64,000 nt of DNA from the NCBI RefSeq assembly GCF_014192225.1, contig NZ_JACHXS010000003.1, positions 310,001-374,000 on the forward strand, given 5' to 3'. The translations under genes were made by a program, and so were the position numbers. Every line of letters begins with the position of its first letter. The first letter of the stretch is position 1. Shown piece by piece: positions 48,173 through 58,330 of this stretch. Source of the stretch: Pseudoduganella umbonata. GTDB lineage: Bacteria; Pseudomonadota; Gammaproteobacteria; Burkholderiales; Burkholderiaceae_D. Under the pieces are notes generated by a model that searched no databases, was not told the origin of the DNA, and worked only from the letters and a program-made list of their open reading frames with translations.

Positions 48173-48823
48173 TTATCCTTCCGGGTTCCAGATGACGAAC
48201 CGGACCGGGGTCGGGTTGTAGGCATTGCAGGGGTTGTTCAGCTGTGGGCAGTTCGATACGAGCACCAGCACGTCCATCTCGGCGCGCAGTTCCACATACT
48301 TGCCGGGACCGGACAGGCCGTCCTCGAACGACAGGCCGCCTTCTTCCGTCACGGGCACGTTCATGAAGAAATTCACGTTCGGCACCAGGTCGCGCTTGCC
48401 CATGCCGATGTCGGCGTGCGCCAGCGCCAGCAGGTAGTTGTCGCGGCAGCTGTGCATGAATTTCTTCTGTGGCGCGTAGCGCACGATATTGCTTTCCGCC
48501 GCGCAGGCGCCGCCCAGCGTGTCGTGGCGGCCGCAGGTATCGGCTACGATCGTCAGCATGGGGCGGCCGCGGTTCGAGCGCAGCACCGAACCGGTGGACA
48601 GGTAGATGCCGCCCTGGCCCTGCAGCGTATCGGTCACGCTGTAGCTTTCGGCCGTGTCGTCGGCGTTATAGAAGATCGTGTCGACGGCCTGGTTGCCTTC
48701 CAGGTCGACGATGCGCAGCACCTGGCCCCTGGTGACCTTGTGCAGCCAGGGTTCCCCGGCCGGCTGGTGGAAATCGGCGGCCGCGGTGGCCGGATCCAGT
48801 TGGCTTTCTTGTAGCGTTTGCAT
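48173..48823 (-). CDS. Carboxyguanidine deiminase subunit / urea carboxylase-associated protein (DUF1989)
   Basis: A 216-residue DUF1989 protein. Shared family blocks are VTRGQVLRIVDLEGNQAVDTIFYNADD, GRHDTLGGACAAESN, DLVPNVNFFMNVPV and ISFEDGLSGPGKYVELRAEMDVL-type sequence near the end. Such paralogous pairs (CgdA/CgdB) have been shown elsewhere to deiminate carboxyguanidine to allophanate; older annotation is urea carboxylase-associated protein. Cys and His in this fold bind zinc. It starts 8 nt after its partner's stop at 48832 and precedes the carboxylase by 3 bp. Which subunit it corresponds to was not resolved. Confidence 0.88.
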   Translation of the reverse strand: MQTLQESQLDPATAAADFHQPAGEPWLHKVTRGQVLRIVDLEGNQAVDTIFYNADDTAESYSVTDTLQGQGGIYLSTGSVLRSNRGRPMLTIVADTCGRHDTLGGACAAESNIVRYAPQKKFMHSCRDNYLLALAHADIGMGKRDLVPNVNFFMNVPVTEEGGLSFEDGLSGPGKYVELRAEMDVLVLVSNCPQLNNPCNAYNPTPVRFVIWNPEG

Positions 48824-48831
48824 GGCGGTCC

Positions 48832-49575
48832 TCAGCGATAGGCCAGTTCGGTATTGGTATAGCCGCGGCGGTTTTCCGGGCATGACAGGCGGCAGACGTC
48901 GTCCTCGGCGGCAGGGCCGGAGGCACGCGCCGTCACGCTTGTCTTCTTTGGCGCGTACTCGGGGTTCGGGTCGAGCGGATGGGGCGCGGTCGCCAGCAGC
49001 ACCAGCGTGTCCATCTCGAAGCGCAGGTCCACCTCGTCGCCGGCGCGCGAATGGTCCGGCACGAAGCGGAACTGGCCAGCCCCGTCCACCGTGACCTTGG
49101 AAAACAGGTTCACGTTGGGCACCAGGTCGCGCAGGCCAAGGCCCCACTTGCCCAGTTCGACCAGCAGGCTGTCCTTGCCGTTGCGGTGCATGGCGTTGCG
49201 GTGTTCCTGGAAGCGCCGCTCGCCGTAGCGGCGCTGCACCAGTTCCGCATCGGAGACGCCGCACAGCGCGTCGTGCCAGCCCACGGTGTCGTGCGGGATC
49301 GACGCCAGGATACGGCCCATGTCCGAATAGATCACATTGCCCTTCGCCAGGTGGGCGGTATGCTGGGCCTTCAGCGTATCCGGCACGCAGATGCGTTCCA
49401 GGCGGTCGTCGAGCCGGTACAGCAGCACCGACACGTTGGCGCCGCCTTCCAGGTCGGTGAAGCGCAGCGTGGTGCCGCGGCGCACGCGGAACGACCAGTG
49501 GCCGCCGCCGGGAAACTGCTCGGCCCACAGGATCGCCGACGGATCGGCAGCGTCCGGAGTCAGGATGGAATTCAT
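48832..49575 (-). CDS. Carboxyguanidine deiminase subunit / urea carboxylase-associated protein (DUF1989), longer paralogue
   Basis: A 247-residue DUF1989 protein related to the one at 48173. Features: VRRGTTLRFTDLEGGANVSVLLYRLDD, GWHDALCGVSDAELVQRRYG, GLRDLVPNVNLFSKVTVDG and FRFVPDHSRAGDEVDLRFEMDTLVLLATAPHPLDP. It also has a Cys-containing tail (DDVCRLSCPENRRGYTNTELAYR) missing from the shorter paralogue. The ATG at 49575 has AAGGAA upstream. It follows the ABC ATPase gene by 10 bp. Together the pair would form the heteromeric deiminase of the guanidine route. Confidence 0.88.
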   Translation of the reverse strand: MNSILTPDAADPSAILWAEQFPGGGHWSFRVRRGTTLRFTDLEGGANVSVLLYRLDDRLERICVPDTLKAQHTAHLAKGNVIYSDMGRILASIPHDTVGWHDALCGVSDAELVQRRYGERRFQEHRNAMHRNGKDSLLVELGKWGLGLRDLVPNVNLFSKVTVDGAGQFRFVPDHSRAGDEVDLRFEMDTLVLLATAPHPLDPNPEYAPKKTSVTARASGPAAEDDVCRLSCPENRRGYTNTELAYR

Positions 49576-49585
49576 GTTGGTTCCT

Positions 49586-50410
<825 letters not shown>

Positions 50411-50412
50411 AA

Positions 50413-51270
50413 TCAGCCTCGCAGGTGGTACCAGGGGAAGCAGCGCCGGTGCAGCCAGCGGAACGCCTGGTCCGTCAGCAGGCCGATCAGGCCGATCAGC
50501 AGGATCCCGGCGAAGATCTTGTCGGTCTGCAGGAAGCGCTGCGCCTTCAGGATCGAGAAGCCCAGGCCGGAATTGGCGGCAACCAGTTCCGCGACCACCA
50601 GGTAGGTCCATGCCACGCCCATGCTGGTGCGCAGGGTATCGAGCATGGCGGGACGGGCGGCCGGGATCAGCACGTGCTGCACGATCTCGCCGTTCGTCGC
50701 GCCCATCGTGCGCGCCGCCTCGACCGGGGCGTTCGGCACCCGCGCCACGTCGTCCGCCACCATCAGCACCATCTGGAAGAAGGTGCCGATCCAGATCACC
50801 GCAACCTTGGCGCTCTCGTCGATGCCGACCCACAACATGATCAGGGGAATGAACGCCACGGCCGGCAGGTAGCGGCTGAAGTCCGTCAACGGCCCCAGCA
50901 CCGCCCGGGCCGGCGCGTAGGTGCCAATCAGCACCCCTACCGGCAGCGCGACCACCGCCGAGGCGACAAAGCCGCCGAACACGCGCCCGATGCTGACGGC
51001 GACGTCGCCCGCCAGGCCATCCTCGGCGAACCAGTCGGCGCAGCGCTGCACCACCTGCAGCGGCGTCGGCAGGAACACCGGGTCCACCCAGCCCGCCATC
51101 GACACGACCGCCCAGGCCAGGAACGGCAGCAGGAAGCCCGCGACAGCCAGGGCAACGGCCGCCGGCCGGCTCATGGCGCCGCGCACGTCCCAGGGGGAAC
51201 GCCGGTTGCGTGGCGCGGCCATCGCGCCCTCCGGGCGCAAGGCGCCGCCGTTGCTTACGAAGTTCGGCAT
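50413..51270 (-). CDS. NitT/TauT-type ABC transporter permease (guanidine operon)
   Basis: A 285-residue inner-membrane permease with about six helices. It has VFLPTPLQVVQRCADWFAEDGL after the first helix and the EAA loop VEAARTMGATNGEIVQHVLIPAARPAMLDTLRTSMGVAW near 185-220, both standard for this class. I chose the ATG at 51270, preceded by GAGG nine nt upstream; the open frame extends upstream into the binding-protein gene. It lies 7 bp after the binding-protein stop. Confidence 0.92.
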   Translation of the reverse strand: MPNFVSNGGALRPEGAMAAPRNRRSPWDVRGAMSRPAAVALAVAGFLLPFLAWAVVSMAGWVDPVFLPTPLQVVQRCADWFAEDGLAGDVAVSIGRVFGGFVASAVVALPVGVLIGTYAPARAVLGPLTDFSRYLPAVAFIPLIMLWVGIDESAKVAVIWIGTFFQMVLMVADDVARVPNAPVEAARTMGATNGEIVQHVLIPAARPAMLDTLRTSMGVAWTYLVVAELVAANSGLGFSILKAQRFLQTDKIFAGILLIGLIGLLTDQAFRWLHRRCFPWYHLRG

Positions 51271-51277
51271 CGCAACC

Positions 51278-52291
51278 TCACTTGCGCAGCGCATCGGCCA
51301 GCAGCGACGGATCCAGCGCGCCCGCATAGTTCACCGGCGCGGTGACCAGCTTGTTCTGGCTGAGGAACTGGTGAACGGCGGGGCCGACCGCGACCAGCGA
51401 TTGCGGATGCTTCGGGTCGAACGCGGCGAGGTTGTCGACGCCGTTGAAGAAACGGGTGCCCGGCAGGAAGACGCGGTACTCGTCCGGCTTCATGCCGACC
51501 ACCTTCGACATGATCTGCAGCGCCTCGGCCTGGTTGGTGCGGATGAACGCTTCCGTTTCCATCCATGCCTTGATCATGCCGACCAGATCGGCGCGCTTGG
51601 TCTTGTCGCCGAGCGCCTTGCCATGGGCGACCAGCAGGTCCGCGACCATGCCAGGCATGTCCTTCGATGTAAACAGCGCCTTGCCCTTGCCGCTGGCCTG
51701 TATCCTGGCGATCCACGGATTCCACACCACGGCGGCATCGACGCGGCCTGTCATGAAGGCGGCCGCCGCGTCGGCGGCGCCCAGGTTGACGAGCTTGACG
51801 TCGGAAGCCTTCATGCCATGGCGCGCCAGCGCGTTGACCAGCACGAAATGGGAGACGCTGAAATGTTCCAGCGCGACCGTCTTGCCCTTCAGGTCCGCGA
51901 ACGAGCGGATCTTCGGGTTCACCATGAGCGCATCGTTGCCGGCCGAATTATCGTTGACCAGCACGACCTTGACATTCAGGTTGCGCGACAGGGGCGTCAT
52001 CGTGTCGGACCAGGTCTGCGCATTCGCGTCCAGCTGGCCGGACGACAGCGCGGCGACCGAATCGGAGTAGTTGGGGAACCAGACCAGCCTGACGTTGGCG
52101 CCGTGCTTCTTGAAGAAGCCCTTCTGTTCGGCGACATACCATGCGACCCAGCCGGGCCAGTCGGACAGGCCGACCTTGACCTCGGCATGTGCGGGCAGCG
52201 TGGCGCCGAGCGCGCAGGCTGCCAACAAGACGGATCCGGTGAACTTGCGGGCGAAACGGGAGGTAAAGCGCGAGAATGGGTTCGGTCGCAT
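51278..52291 (-). CDS. Periplasmic binding protein of the guanidine-operon ABC importer
   Basis: First protein-coding gene downstream of the riboswitch, 337 residues. The signal peptide TGSVLLAACALGATLPAHA ends near residue 36. The mature part is a NitT/TauT/SsuA-type binding fold: VGLSDWPGWVAWYVAEQKGFFKKHGANVRL, SGQLDANAQTW, LKGKTVALEHFSVSHFVL and MTGRVDAAVVWNPW. The ATG at 52291 has GGAG upstream. Aromatic and acidic residues (Trp, Asp) in the ligand region are compatible with a small cation, but the ligand is inferred from operon context. Confidence 0.91.
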   Translation of the reverse strand: MRPNPFSRFTSRFARKFTGSVLLAACALGATLPAHAEVKVGLSDWPGWVAWYVAEQKGFFKKHGANVRLVWFPNYSDSVAALSSGQLDANAQTWSDTMTPLSRNLNVKVVLVNDNSAGNDALMVNPKIRSFADLKGKTVALEHFSVSHFVLVNALARHGMKASDVKLVNLGAADAAAAFMTGRVDAAVVWNPWIARIQASGKGKALFTSKDMPGMVADLLVAHGKALGDKTKRADLVGMIKAWMETEAFIRTNQAEALQIMSKVVGMKPDEYRVFLPGTRFFNGVDNLAAFDPKHPQSLVAVGPAVHQFLSQNKLVTAPVNYAGALDPSLLADALRK

Positions 52292-52329
52292 CGTGGAGCT
52301 CCAGAGTGGATAAAGGCGAGGAGGCGAGC

Positions 52330-52346
52330 GATCACACATCGTGTGA
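52330..52346 (-). promoter_or_regulatory. Hairpin directly 3' of the riboswitch aptamer
   Basis: ATCACAC and GTGTGAT are exact reverse complements around a 3-nt loop, overlapping the aptamer's 3' boundary by about two bases. It sits between aptamer and start codon and is the best candidate expression-platform element, although no terminator U-run follows. Confidence 0.45.
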
Positions 52347-52447
52347 TGGCCTCCCGGGCTTTTATCCCTCCGTGTAGCTCCGCACCGTAGTGGGAACCGG
52401 ACGCTCTCGGACCAGACACCGCTTTCGCGGCCGGAACCCTAGCGCCC
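52345..52447 (-). ncRNA. Guanidine-I (ykkC) riboswitch
   Basis: Read on the minus strand, the leader of the ABC/carboxylase operon holds the ykkC consensus in order: GCGCTAGGGTTCCGG (near 52444), GTCTGGTCCGAGAG (near 52410), then ACGG and ACACGGAGGGATAAAAGCCC with a closing GGGAGG (near 52350). These conserved loops bind guanidine and in this class switch expression on. The expression platform is not obvious: an ATCACAC/GTGTGAT hairpin follows at 52330-52346, without a U-tract, about 40 nt before the start codon. It may act at translation initiation or through Rho. Confidence 0.93.
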
Positions 52448-52702
52448 ATGCTCAAGAAGTGACACGCATGATCTGTCTCACCTCTCGCTGCAGTCAGTTA
52501 TGCAAACCGCGTGCCATGGCGATCCATGCATGGCGAGGCGATTTTTCCTGCTGCCCGGCACCAAGTCAGCGCACTGCCGCAGTACCGCGGTTGAAAAATG
52601 TGCACTGCCGCGTCAAATTGGTGCAACAGAGGCGGTGATGGCCAGCGGCTGGCTGGCATCCAACTTGCTGCGACCAGTGCACCGATACCGATGGAGCACA
52701 TC

Positions 52703-52849
52703 ATGCAGCATCTTCAGGCCATGGTTCACCGACTCCCCAAAGCCGCCCGCTTCCTGATCGAGATGCTGGCCTGCCGGGCAATGGTGCACCTGCCCGGCAG
52801 CGAAGTGCACCGCTTGCGAAGGCAGCTGGCGGAACGCAAGGCCTTGTGA
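52703..52849 (+). CDS. Small hypothetical protein (48 residues)
   Basis: An open frame with ATG at 52703 preceded by GGAG six nt upstream, encoding MQHLQAMVHRLPKAARFLIE and then a Leu/Arg-rich end with SEVHRLRRQLAERKAL. The predicted product is basic and helical, without a signal peptide or strong membrane span. I do not recognise a family. Support is only the ribosome site and a helical composition, so it may be chance. Confidence 0.25.
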   Translation: MQHLQAMVHRLPKAARFLIEMLACRAMVHLPGSEVHRLRRQLAERKAL

Positions 52850-52927
52850 ATGTTATTGGCCAGATCGCGCAAATCTGCGTCGTACCCTTTTCACGCACGG
52901 ATCTGAAGCACGGATCAACGCGGGGAT

Positions 52928-53312
52928 CTATTTCCTGGTCCGCCGCGCGAGAAAACCCAATATTCCAAGTCCGCCTATCAGCATGCCATATGTGGCTGGC
53001 TCGGGCACCGGCGCCGCAACCGATAAATGAAGGTCATTGACCGTCAGCCAGGTATTATCCTGAACCGGTCCGTTGACGAACACGGTGGCCAGCGCATTAT
53101 CGGTAACAAATCCGATAAAGGAAGTCTGTGTCGGCAGTTTCAAATCCCGCAAATGGTGCAAGATCGTCCAGGGTATCTACTTCGGTTTGCCCTGCTGCGG
53201 CAAGATAAGAAGTCAGATCGGTAAAGACGCGTACGCCAGCATTTGCAAGGCCCGATGCGGACGATAAAGCGGCAGCCAGCATCAGAAAAACCAGAATGGC
53301 TCGGTTATTCAT
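52928..53312 (-). pseudogene. PEP-CTERM sorted exoprotein, frameshifted and probably internally deleted
   Basis: The N-terminal part begins at 53312 with signal peptide MNNRAILVFLMLAAALSSAS, then VRVFTDLTSYLAAAGQTEVDTLDDLAPFAGF, and stops at 53097. In another frame from about 53150 follow SFIGFVTDNALATVFVNG, VQDNTWLTVNDLHL and the sorting signal VPEPATYGMLIGGLGILGFLARRTRK (PEP motif, helix, basic tail). The two halves belong to one exported family but are out of frame, and together are shorter than usual. PEP-CTERM proteins are sorted by exosortase in exopolysaccharide producers. A sequencing error could also explain the shift. Confidence 0.7.
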
Positions 53313-53476
53313 CGCGATCACCATGAAAGTAAATCTGTTGCTGAGGTTTTGACTGTAGTCCGCATTCACTGATAGCGCAGTCATTTCAGCGTACGTGCAG
53401 GCTTTTTGCCTCATTGCTGCCAAAAATGTATTCCGGCAATAAATAATACGCTCGCGCATATAACATTTATTTCATT

Positions 53477-53507
53477 CGGCGTTGGACGTTAGCGTCATTC
53501 AACGCCG
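53477..53507. repeat. Stem-loop upstream of the PEP-CTERM gene
   Basis: CGGCGTTG (53477-53484) pairs with CAACGCCG (53500-53507). Inside, GACG and CGTC form a second stem around TTAG with an ATT bulge. It lies between the divergent PEP-CTERM remnant and the MscS gene. No U-tract is present. Confidence 0.45.
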
Positions 53508-53629
53508 CGCGGTAGTCCGGTATCGCGGAGAACCGCTATTGAACCGAAGGTGGCTTGGCGGGACGGGCGAGCCCATGTAAAGATGGGCGGTAATCAGCCG
53601 CCGACCATCAACTCCCCTGCCGCCCACTC

Positions 53630-55300
53630 ATGCCAACCTTGCCATCCCTTCAGCACCTGCGCCTGGCCTTGCTGGCCTGCATGCTCATGCTCATGTTCAT
53701 GCTTTCCTCGTTCGTCCTGGCGGCACCCGCGCAGGAGACGGCGGCCCCGAACGCGGAGCTGGCTGTGGCCAACCGCACCATCTTCGTATTCCGCTCGCCG
53801 CTGGCCGGCTACTCGCCGGCCGACCGGGCCGAGGCCGCGCAGCGCCGCCTCGACCGGGCGCTCGCCGCAAAGGGGCCGGGCACCACCAGCATCCGCTCGA
53901 TCCCGGAAGGCACCCAGGTGCTGCTCGATGGATCGCTGCTGTTCCTGGTCACGCCGGACGACATCAACCTGCTCGCCGGCGACACGTCCGACACCGTCGC
54001 GGCGGACAGCGCGGCCCGGCTGTCGGTGGCGCTGGGCGAAAGAACGAAACAGGCCAGTCCGCGCTATCTCGCCATCGCCGCCGCACTGGCCTTCGCGGCG
54101 ACGCTGGCCTGCCTGCTGGCCCTGCGCGGCATCAGATCGGCCCAGGGCTGGGCGGACCGGCGCCTGCAGGTGCTGCTGGCCAGGCGGCTCGAACGGCTCA
54201 GTTTCCGCAATGTGCGCCTGCTGGACGCCGAGCATTACGTCGGCCTGGTGCGCCGGCTGGCGATCGGCGCAGCCTGGGCCCTCAGGCTGCTGGCGGGCTA
54301 TCTCTGGCTCACTTTCGTGCTGCGCCAGTTCCCCTATTCGCGCGCCTGGGGCGAATGGCTGCAGGGGCACCTGGTTGAAACCGGCGCGCATATCGCGCGC
54401 GAAGTGGCCGCCGCGGTGCCGGGCCTGCTGATCGTGCTGCTCATCGCGGCCGTCGCACGCGTCGCGACGCTGACGGTCACGTCGGTCTCCCGGCGGATCG
54501 AAAGCGGACAACTCCAGCTCGGCGGACTCGACAAGGATACGGCCGCGCCCAGCCGCCGCCTGGCCAACCTGGTGATCTGGCTGTTCGCGCTGGCCATGGC
54601 CTATCCCTACCTTCCGGGTTCGCACACGGCCGCCTTCCAGGGCGTGACGGTGCTGGCCGGCCTGATGGTGTCGATCGGCGCCTCCAGCATCGTCGCCCAG
54701 GGCGCGGCAGGCCTGATCCTGATGTACACCCGGCCGCTGCGCAAGGGCGAATACGTGAAGATCGGCGAGGCCGAAGGCACCGTCGTCGACCTGGGCATGT
54801 TCAGCACGCGCCTGCGCAACGGCCTGGGCGAAGAGGTGTCGATGCCGAACGCCTACGTGCTCGCCAACACGACGAAGAACCTGTCGCGGGCCTATCCGGG
54901 CACCGGTTTCGTGGTCGACACCACGGTCACCATCGGCTACGACACGCCCTGGCGCCAGGTGCATGCCATGCTGGAAACCGCGGCGCGCAACACGGAGAGC
55001 ATCCTGGCGACGCCCCCTCCTTTCGTCGCGCAGACGGCGCTGTCCGACTTCTACATCGAGTACCGCCTGGTCGCCTACGCCGACGTGAGCGCACCGCGCG
55101 CCCGCGCCGAAGTCCTGAGCCACCTGCTCCAGAACGTCGTCGACGAGTTCAACCGCCAGGGCGTGCAGATCATGTCGCCGCACTTCACGCAGGAACCGAA
55201 GACGGCCCAGCTGGTGCGGCCGCCCGACTGGCATGGTCCCGCGGCGCAGGCAGCGCCGGCGGAGACTGCCGGCACGGCTTCCCGCGAAGCCTCGGCATGA
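53630..55300 (+). CDS. MscS-family mechanosensitive ion channel
   Basis: A 556-residue membrane protein. The signal-like N-terminus LALLACMLMLMFMLSSFVLA is followed by a periplasmic region of about 100 residues. Several helices lead to the MscS core: pore helix FQGVTVLAGLMVSIGASSIVAQGAAGLIL (about 340-370), then the beta domain LRKGEYVKIGEAEGTVVDLGMFSTRLR and EVSMPNAYVLANTTKNLSR. A C-terminal alpha/beta domain and an Ala/Pro tail end the protein. It releases solutes on hypo-osmotic shock. It is convergent with the GGDEF/EAL gene. No clear ribosome site precedes the ATG. Confidence 0.91.
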   Translation: MPTLPSLQHLRLALLACMLMLMFMLSSFVLAAPAQETAAPNAELAVANRTIFVFRSPLAGYSPADRAEAAQRRLDRALAAKGPGTTSIRSIPEGTQVLLDGSLLFLVTPDDINLLAGDTSDTVAADSAARLSVALGERTKQASPRYLAIAAALAFAATLACLLALRGIRSAQGWADRRLQVLLARRLERLSFRNVRLLDAEHYVGLVRRLAIGAAWALRLLAGYLWLTFVLRQFPYSRAWGEWLQGHLVETGAHIAREVAAAVPGLLIVLLIAAVARVATLTVTSVSRRIESGQLQLGGLDKDTAAPSRRLANLVIWLFALAMAYPYLPGSHTAAFQGVTVLAGLMVSIGASSIVAQGAAGLILMYTRPLRKGEYVKIGEAEGTVVDLGMFSTRLRNGLGEEVSMPNAYVLANTTKNLSRAYPGTGFVVDTTVTIGYDTPWRQVHAMLETAARNTESILATPPPFVAQTALSDFYIEYRLVAYADVSAPRARAEVLSHLLQNVVDEFNRQGVQIMSPHFTQEPKTAQLVRPPDWHGPAAQAAPAETAGTASREASA

Positions 55301-55375
55301 GCGGGGGCTTGCGCGGTACGCCGCGGCTGTTCCAGTCGTTGTGAGTACGGCAGGCCGAACGAAGGCGGGCGATGG

Positions 55376-58057
55376 CTACCACACGCACCGTGCCAGCACC
55401 GGCTGCGTCGCCGTGGCCGGCAGCGGCATCGAGATGAAGTAGCCCTGCAACTCGTCGCAATCGAGCTGCTTCAGCCGCCGGGCCTGGCCGGCCGTCTCGA
55501 CGCCCTCCGCCACCACCCGCATGCCCAGCGCGTGGGCCATGGTGATGATGGCCGTGAAGAACACGCTGCCCTCCCTGGTCTTTTCCAGTTCGGCGGTGAA
55601 CGCCTTGTCCACCTTGAGCACATCGAAATCGAGGCGCTGCAGCTGCGACAGCGACGAATAGCCGGTGCCGAAATCGTCGACGGCCAGGGCGATCCCCAGC
55701 TGCTGCATGGTTTCCAGGGCCCGCGACACGTGGGCACTGTCGGCCGTCATCGACGACTCGGTCAGTTCGATCTCGACGAGCCGCGGGGCCACGCCATGGC
55801 GCAGCAGCGCCTTGCGCAGGACGTCGGTCACGTCGGATTCGTTGAACTGCCGGGGCGATACGTTGATGGAAACCGGAACCACGTGCCTGCCCTGCTCCGA
55901 CCACTGGGCGATCTGCGCGCAGACCTTGTCGATGACGACTTCGCCGAGCTGCACGATCAAGCCGGTTTCCTCCGCAAGCGGAATGAAATCGATCGGTTCG
56001 AGGATCCCCCTGGCCGGATGGGCCCACCGGACCAGGGCCTCCAGGCTACAGGTCTCGCCGGTGGCCACCTCGACGCGGGGCTGGTAATACAGGATCAGCT
56101 GGTCGGCGTCGAGCGCGTGCCGCAGTTCCGCGTTGCGGTCGATCTTCGCGCGGATGGACTCGTAGTAGTCCCGATCGAAGAAACGATAGTTCATCTTGCC
56201 GCTCGTCTTGACGGCATACATGGCAGCGTCGGCATGGGTGAGGAGCTCCTGCATGTCGGCACCGTCTTCCGGGAACAGGCTGATGCCGATCGACGCGCCG
56301 ACGGGGTAGCTGCACTCGGCGATGCGGAACCGTTCCTGGAACGCCTGCAATACCCGCTCCGCGACCTGGGCCACCGCGGCGCGGTCCTGCACCTGCTCGA
56401 CGACCACGACGAACTCGTCTCCGCCGACCCGCACGACGTGGTCCGTCGGCCGGACCGCCAGTCGCAGGCGTTTCGCGACATTGCGCAGCAGCTCGTCGCC
56501 GCGCAGATGGCCGGCGGTATCGTTGACGTTCTTGAAGCCGTCGAGATCGACGAACAGCAGTGCCACCGTGCCGTTCCTGTCGCCGGCGCGCTGCAGGGCG
56601 GCCGGCAGGTAGGCGGTCATCCAGTGGCGGTTGGGCAGCCCGGTCAGCAGGTCTTCGTTGCCGCGGCGCTCCAGTTCGAACATGTGCTGCTTGCTCTCGG
56701 TGATGTCCCAGGCGGTCACCGACAGCAGGCCTTTCGAGTGCGCCATCTTCAGGCGGTACCACTTTTCCCGCCCGTCCTGCAACGGCACTTCGATCTCGTC
56801 CTCGAAGACGCCGCGTTCCAGGGCAATGATGAAACGGTGCCGCAGCCGGGCATGCCAGTCGCTGTCGTCCGCCTGGTGGAGCTTCGACAGCCGGGCACCG
56901 ATCAGGGCCTGGCGCGGCCTGCCGTACAGCTCGGCCCCGGTCTGGTTGCAATCGACGACTTCGAAGTCGGCGATGCCGCCATTCCGGTCCCGGATGGCAC
57001 GGCAGATGTAGAACCCTTCGGTGCCCTCTTCCGTCGCCAGCCGGTAGGCTTCGCGGGCCAGTTCCACCTGGTACTGGCGCCAGCCGAGGCGCACGGAAAG
57101 CGCCATGGCGATCAGCGTGAAGATGGCCAGGACGGCACTGCTGATGATCGTCCGCGTCAGCGTGTTCGCCCTGAACTTCGCGAAGGCGGCAAAGGCTTCC
57201 TGCTCGTCGAGGCCGGCAATGGCAACGACCGGGAACCCGGGCACCTGCTGCCAGCCCAGGTAACGGTTGCGCCGGTCGCCGAACCACCTGGCGCCATCGA
57301 CGAGCATGCTGCCCCCAGGCCTGGCCAGCAGCGCATCGCGCAACGCCGCGGCACCCGGGGCCCCGGCGAATGGACTCGTATAGGACGCATAGGTGGTTTC
57401 GCCAACCCGGCTGGCACGGATCGCGCCGTCGCTGCCGAGGATCGACAGCAGTCCGTTGCCGCCAAGGGTGACCCGGTCGTAATTGGCCGTCAGGTAGGCC
57501 GGCGCGACCGCCGCACGCACTACCCCCGCGAAGGCGCCATCGCCGCCGGCCAGGCGGCGGGAAAAATGCACGACGCTGCGGCCGGTCGAGCGGCCTTTCG
57601 CCGCCTCGCCCACGTACAGGGTGTCCGCCACCTGCGTTGCGTGGAACCGGTAATACATCCGGTCCGACACATCCTCGGCGCGGACAGGCAGCGTATTGGT
57701 GATCAGTTTTCCATCCGGGCCCACGATGCCGACGTTGAAGATCGGCGTGGACGGGAACAGCCCGGGCGCGCTGTGGCCTTCCAGCCGCAGGCGCTGGTCG
57801 CTGAGCGCCCACTCGAAGCGCACGTGCTGCAGGATCTGGTCGATCATGTGGAAAGTGCGGGCCAGGTGCCCGGCATAACCCCGCGCGATGGTGGCGGCAT
57901 CGCGCAGCGCATCCTCTTCCAGCGCGCGACGCTCCCGTTCGAGCGAGTCGAGGATGGATGACCAGCCCAGTCCGGCAATGCATAGCGAAAGAAGCGGCCA
58001 CAGCAGGATGAGCCTGGAGCGCCGCATGACAAACGATATTCCCGGTCTGATATCCAT
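55376..58057 (-). CDS. Membrane GGDEF-EAL cyclic-di-GMP enzyme with periplasmic dCache-type sensor and PAS
   Basis: About 893 residues from the ATG at 58057 (the frame is open to 58252; starts at 58027 and 58252 are possible). Order: transmembrane helix (LILLWPLLSLCIAGLGW), periplasmic sensor of about 260 residues with FNVGIVGPDGKLITNTLPV, a second transmembrane helix, a PAS domain (DFEVVDCNQTGAELYGRPRQALIG), GGDEF with intact VGGDEFVVVVE, and EAL with LEALVRW, NVSPRQF, ELTESSM and DDFGTGYSS. Both catalytic motif sets look intact, so it could make or break cyclic-di-GMP; many such proteins act mainly as phosphodiesterases. Confidence 0.9.
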   Translation of the reverse strand: MDIRPGISFVMRRSRLILLWPLLSLCIAGLGWSSILDSLERERRALEEDALRDAATIARGYAGHLARTFHMIDQILQHVRFEWALSDQRLRLEGHSAPGLFPSTPIFNVGIVGPDGKLITNTLPVRAEDVSDRMYYRFHATQVADTLYVGEAAKGRSTGRSVVHFSRRLAGGDGAFAGVVRAAVAPAYLTANYDRVTLGGNGLLSILGSDGAIRASRVGETTYASYTSPFAGAPGAAALRDALLARPGGSMLVDGARWFGDRRNRYLGWQQVPGFPVVAIAGLDEQEAFAAFAKFRANTLTRTIISSAVLAIFTLIAMALSVRLGWRQYQVELAREAYRLATEEGTEGFYICRAIRDRNGGIADFEVVDCNQTGAELYGRPRQALIGARLSKLHQADDSDWHARLRHRFIIALERGVFEDEIEVPLQDGREKWYRLKMAHSKGLLSVTAWDITESKQHMFELERRGNEDLLTGLPNRHWMTAYLPAALQRAGDRNGTVALLFVDLDGFKNVNDTAGHLRGDELLRNVAKRLRLAVRPTDHVVRVGGDEFVVVVEQVQDRAAVAQVAERVLQAFQERFRIAECSYPVGASIGISLFPEDGADMQELLTHADAAMYAVKTSGKMNYRFFDRDYYESIRAKIDRNAELRHALDADQLILYYQPRVEVATGETCSLEALVRWAHPARGILEPIDFIPLAEETGLIVQLGEVVIDKVCAQIAQWSEQGRHVVPVSINVSPRQFNESDVTDVLRKALLRHGVAPRLVEIELTESSMTADSAHVSRALETMQQLGIALAVDDFGTGYSSLSQLQRLDFDVLKVDKAFTAELEKTREGSVFFTAIITMAHALGMRVVAEGVETAGQARRLKQLDCDELQGYFISMPLPATATQPVLARCVW

Positions 58058-58330
58058 GTGCGTGAGACGCCCCGTCAGGAATGCAACAGCTGCCTGCGCA
58101 TGGACAGGCATCCAGTCGCGATGGCTCGGCAACAGCGCCGCGGTGTCGCTGTCGGCGCGCCAGATCTGCGTGCCGGTACCAGGGGGCACACGCCCGGTGA
58201 TGACATGATGATCTTGTTCGAAGAGCAAGCAGTGTAACCGATATGCCTGCATGCCGGTGACATGGCCGGGGCCCGTTCCAGTACTTGGCCCGACAGGACG
58301 TGGCCTTTCAGGCAGTCCTGCTCCCCGCCA

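Noticed and set aside
53594..55234. 546-residue open frame opposite the MscS gene
   Set aside because: It is antisense to a clear MscS protein and has no recognisable motifs.
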